Of a DNA stretch of 64,000 nt, positions 60,978 through 64,000 are shown one piece after another (within the stretch, counting starts at the first letter, position 1; each line of letters starts with the position of its first letter). The position numbers were made by a program, and so were the translations under genes. The notes under the pieces are model-generated. The model searched no databases, was not told the origin of the DNA, and was given only the letters and a program-made list of their open reading frames with translations. Source of the stretch: Cavia porcellus (lineage: Eukaryota; Chordata; Mammalia; Rodentia; Caviidae); the NCBI RefSeq assembly GCF_034190915.1, contig NW_026947484.1, forward strand, positions 208,828,657 to 208,892,656. The letters run 5' to 3'.

Positions 60978-61361
60978 GTACCATTTCTGTCAACACACTG
61001 CGCACGCCCTACACAGCCCCTGGGGAGAGTGAGATTCTGGACCTGGATGATGAGCTGTACCTGGGAGGCCTGCCTGAAAATAAGGCTGGCCTGGTCTTCC
61101 CCACCGAGGTGTGGACGGCTCTGCTCAACTACGGCTACGTGGGCTGCATCCGGGATTTATTCATTGATGGCCAGAGCAAAGACATCCGGCAAATGGCTGA
61201 AGTTCAAAGTACTGCTGGAGTGAAGCCCTCCTGCTCCAGGGAAACAGCAAAACCGTGCCTTAGCAATCCTTGCAAAAATAATGGCATGTGCAGGGATGGG
61301 TGGAACAGATATGTCTGTGATTGTTCTGGAACAGGCTACCTTGGCAGGTCCTGTGAGAGAG
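60978..61361 (+). CDS. NRXN1: NRXN1 internal coding exon (rest of LNS3, second EGF-like domain)
   Basis: Seen: acceptor ctctgtctttacaccag (60961-60977) preceded by a pyrimidine-rich tract, then an open frame to a donor gag|gtaggt at 61362. The exon is 384 nt, phase 1 at both ends, 128 codons counting the glycine codon shared with the previous exon. Residues 1-86 finish LNS3: [28 protein letters not shown] and [15 protein letters not shown], with the domain's disulfide pair probably Cys57 and Cys86. Residues 94-126 form an EGF-like module with six cysteines at 94, 99, 105, 114, 116 and 126. The GC content is clearly higher than in the surrounding intron. Known: this EGF follows LNS3 in alpha-neurexins and precedes LNS4. 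The phase match with the exon ending at 48670 (G|GT, glycine) supports direct splicing between the two. Because it is a multiple of three with equal end phases, skipping it would keep the frame but remove half of LNS3 and the EGF module. Confidence 0.97.
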
Positions 61362-61367
61362 GTAGGT
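61359..61367 (+). promoter_or_regulatory. 5' splice site of second NRXN1 exon
   Basis: gag|gtaggt follows CERE/G of the EGF module. The donor leaves one base of a split codon, as at the previous exon end. Confidence 0.9.
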
Positions 61368-64000
61368 TTTCAAAAACATAGCAGCCAAACCTTTTAGATG
61401 AAGAGTCTATTCAGTGCTGACCTCAAACACGCTAGTGATAGAAACATGTTTACTGAATACACGTTTACTGAAGTCTGCAAGTTGAATCCCATACTGGAGA
61501 CAAATTACTGATCAGCCTGTAATGGTTTTGAAAAGGCCTGTTTCTGTGGAGACACAGATCTTTGAAGTATAGGAATAGATGTGTGTCTTCAGTCACATAG
61601 GTCATAAGCCCCAGATGTGTACAGCAATAACTGCTGTCTCTTTTGCCCAGTTTTGAACTTCATGATGGAAGACAGTAAGAAAAGTCGTGAACTAGCCATA
61701 CATGGAATCCCCAATGCTAATATCTGTGACAAACAAATAGCACTTAGGGCAAGCTGAGGTGCAGCTTGCAACTTCCTGAAACTATAAGGTAAGACTCAAA
61801 CTAGCCAGCTTTACTTCGCCAGCTTTCCCACGAAACAACATTCTCATTGAAAAATAAACCGACTTCAAATCATCCAAATTATAATTGCACGTTATGCCAT
61901 AATTTTATCTTAATTTAAAAGATATTTCCCTTTGCTTAGGGACTGACCAATCACAGATGACTTGTCTACCGATTCGATTTTAAGGCACAGCTGTATCTGT
62001 TGCATCTCTGCGCAGGTTTTCCTTCTTCTCTAGGAGGAGATAAAGCTGCATTTTTTCATTCTTTTCTTGAAAGGATAGGAGTAAGGGATAAAGGAAGACG
62101 GAGGTGCGGCAGCTGTCACTGGCTGATCTGCAGAGTAGCCTGACAGAAGCAATAGCAGGAAAAATGGTTCCAGGCATGTCCTTCCATCGATCCAGCCTTT
62201 CAGATAAATGCTTTAGTCACTGTCCATTGTCACTTATTTTCTACAATGGAGCTGAAAATCAATATGAAGAAATATTGATGAGTTCTTCCATTGTCCTCTT
62301 ACGGTACAAATAGCATTGCTGTATTAGACATTTGATCTAAAATACCTCGCTTCTTATTGTTAAGCCACTCATTTGGTTATTTGCTTTCTTTCATTCTTGA
62401 AATAGTTCCATTGATTTAACCTAAAACTTCCCAGAGAAAAAGTGACATTTTGTAAAACCCAAAATCGAAGTGCGATTTTGAATTTTTTCTTAAAAATTAG
62501 GTGCATCATCTTATCAATTATATTTCTGAAAGCAATAACTATACATAATTGCTGCTAATAAATTAATAAATAATAGATTAAATTTCCTACCACAATGTTG
62601 TCATTATTTAGTATTTTATGAACGCTAATAGGTAGGTCAATAGATGGACAAGTATTTTATCACATAAATACATTCATTCACTTTATGATAGTACCTAATT
62701 GGAACTCCTGTGAGTTGGCATCAGAATTTAGCTCTCTCTGCATAGTTTGATTATATTCCTTACAAGTGTCTTATTCCCCACTTCTTTTCCAGTTTTAGTT
62801 TGTCTACTTTGCTTTTGGAAATTTGCCCAAAGAGAGGAAAAAATAACGAAGCTAACAAGTTACAATACATTTAGGCATCATAGGAGATTTGTGAATCTAC
62901 ATGATTTAAAGCTTTGTTTTAATTCTCATCACTCAGAAACTGCTGCTCTGAAGTCCCCTCCTAGCACAGCTGGAAAAGTGTTACCATGAAAATCCCTGGG
63001 TTCCATGTGCATGGTGTACCACCCTGTGGCAATATTCTGCTACTACATATGGCAAAATAAAAATAGAAGTTGTAGTTTGGGGAACCAGAATGAGTGAAAA
63101 GGAATATTTTTAATATATTGCAATAACTAATAATGCCATAATTAAAAGGAGATGTGCCACGCATAGGCAGAGTTTCAAATGAGAATTGAATAGCAGACTT
63201 CATCACTATATATATGTCACAACATTTTTATCACGTGGTCAGCTAAAAGTTTCTGAAGATTTCTTTGTCTGCAGGTGAGACGTTTATGAGGTTAAAACGG
63301 TTGTTTTGTGTAGCTCTTCCTTGAGACTGCATAAGCGTAGTAGTCTGTTTTTTAGAATTAATTGCCTCAGATTGTGGTGCTGCCTGAGAGCAAGGGAAAT
63401 GTGGAAAGGTTGTCATGATCTTAACCACAGAGTTTGGATTCTATCCCATTCCCAGCTATACCCTAGTTCACACGATCATGCTTAAACCTCGGAGTTCCCA
63501 ATTTAAAAGAGAGGATTTCACGTCACCTCCTCTCTAAACGCAATGACATCACGTAAAGCTGTTGATCTCACAGAACCAAATGATAACTCTTGAAATTAAA
63601 AAAGCCAACACTCACAGAGTTTATGCAAAAATTACAAAAAAATTATTGAATAATATTTGATAATGTAGGAAGATAATTTTTTAACAAGTTATACAGATTT
63701 ACAGAAGAAAAAAATGAACAGTAGGAAATCACTAGTTAATGGATTACATATTGCCATCTTAGAAATAATTGTTCAAGTCACAAAATTAAAGCTTGTAGAG
63801 TGGACATTCCAACAATGATACTGCAGACAGTTCTGTTCAATGATCCAATAAAACTCTGTGATATCATTTTCTATCTTATACACTTAAATATACATGCAGT
63901 TATATAGTTTAGAGCACTTTCTTTTCCTCTCTTTTGTACAATGACTATTACACATTTTGGGTTTCATTGCTCCCACGGTTCTTATTGCTTTTTTGGAAGA
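61362..64000 (+). other. NRXN1: NRXN1 intron, 5' portion (downstream of exon at 61361)
   Basis: It begins with donor gtaggt. The 2.6 kb shown is AT-rich and I see no exon, no recognisable SINE and no clear repeat in it. The next coding sequence expected is LNS4, outside the window. Confidence 0.9.

Noticed and set aside
61029..61223. Alternative-frame 64-residue ORF inside the second NRXN1 exon
   Set aside because: A shadow of the conserved neurexin frame in high-GC coding sequence.
61362..64000. Search for a further NRXN1 exon (LNS4)
   Set aside because: No frame with neurexin-like residues flanked by splice sites was seen in this part.

Overview
The window is a 64 kb piece of mammalian, most likely rodent, nuclear DNA that lies almost entirely inside introns of one gene, neurexin-1 (NRXN1), read on the + strand. 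Two coding exons are visible: 48232-48670 and 60978-61361. Joined across a 12.3 kb intron they stay in frame (phase 1 junction) and encode 274 complete residues of alpha-neurexin: the C-terminal end of LNS domain 2, all of LNS domain 3 and the second EGF-like domain. The residues match NRXN1 as I know it and not NRXN3. Everything else is AT-rich intron: about 48 kb of a large upstream intron, the 12.3 kb intron between the exons, and 2.6 kb of the next intron.

The organism is inferred from the repeats. There are about fifteen tRNA-derived ID-type SINEs with intact A and B boxes, ten of them well preserved and eight with a recognisable target-site duplication. There are also B1-type (7SL-derived) SINEs, a B1/ID composite, and L1 3' ends. 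ID plus B1 points to a rodent. The ID consensus here (GGCATAAGCGCCTGCC ... GGTACCGATAAAA) differs from the mouse/rat BC1 form and resembles what I recall from hystricomorph rodents such as mole-rats; that last step is a recollection, not a result.

Layout. 1-8.5 kb: intron with an old L1M 3' end, a purine-rich tract next to a B1/ID composite, and two copies of an LTR-like repeat, the second apparently interrupted. 8.5-20 kb: mostly unique AT-rich sequence with a (TA)n tract, ancient MIR-type fragments and a MaLR-type LTR. 20-36 kb: young ID insertions, B1 copies, an L1 3' end, a (TC)29 tract, a short perfect inverted repeat, and an old MIR split by a young ID. 36-48 kb: further ID copies, two about 100 bp apart, MIR fragments, and a repeat-poor stretch near 39.6-41.6 kb. 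48.2-61.4 kb: the two NRXN1 exons and the intron between them, with a (TG)n(AG)n microsatellite, an ID whose tail has become a 46-bp perfect A/T palindrome, and more SINEs. 61.4-64 kb: start of the next intron.

I found no second protein-coding gene, no structural RNA gene, no CRISPR array and no novel multi-gene system. The open reading frames other than the two exons are short, lack family resemblance, and often lie in repeats. Repeat calls rest on recognising consensus sequences by eye, so boundaries of old elements are approximate.
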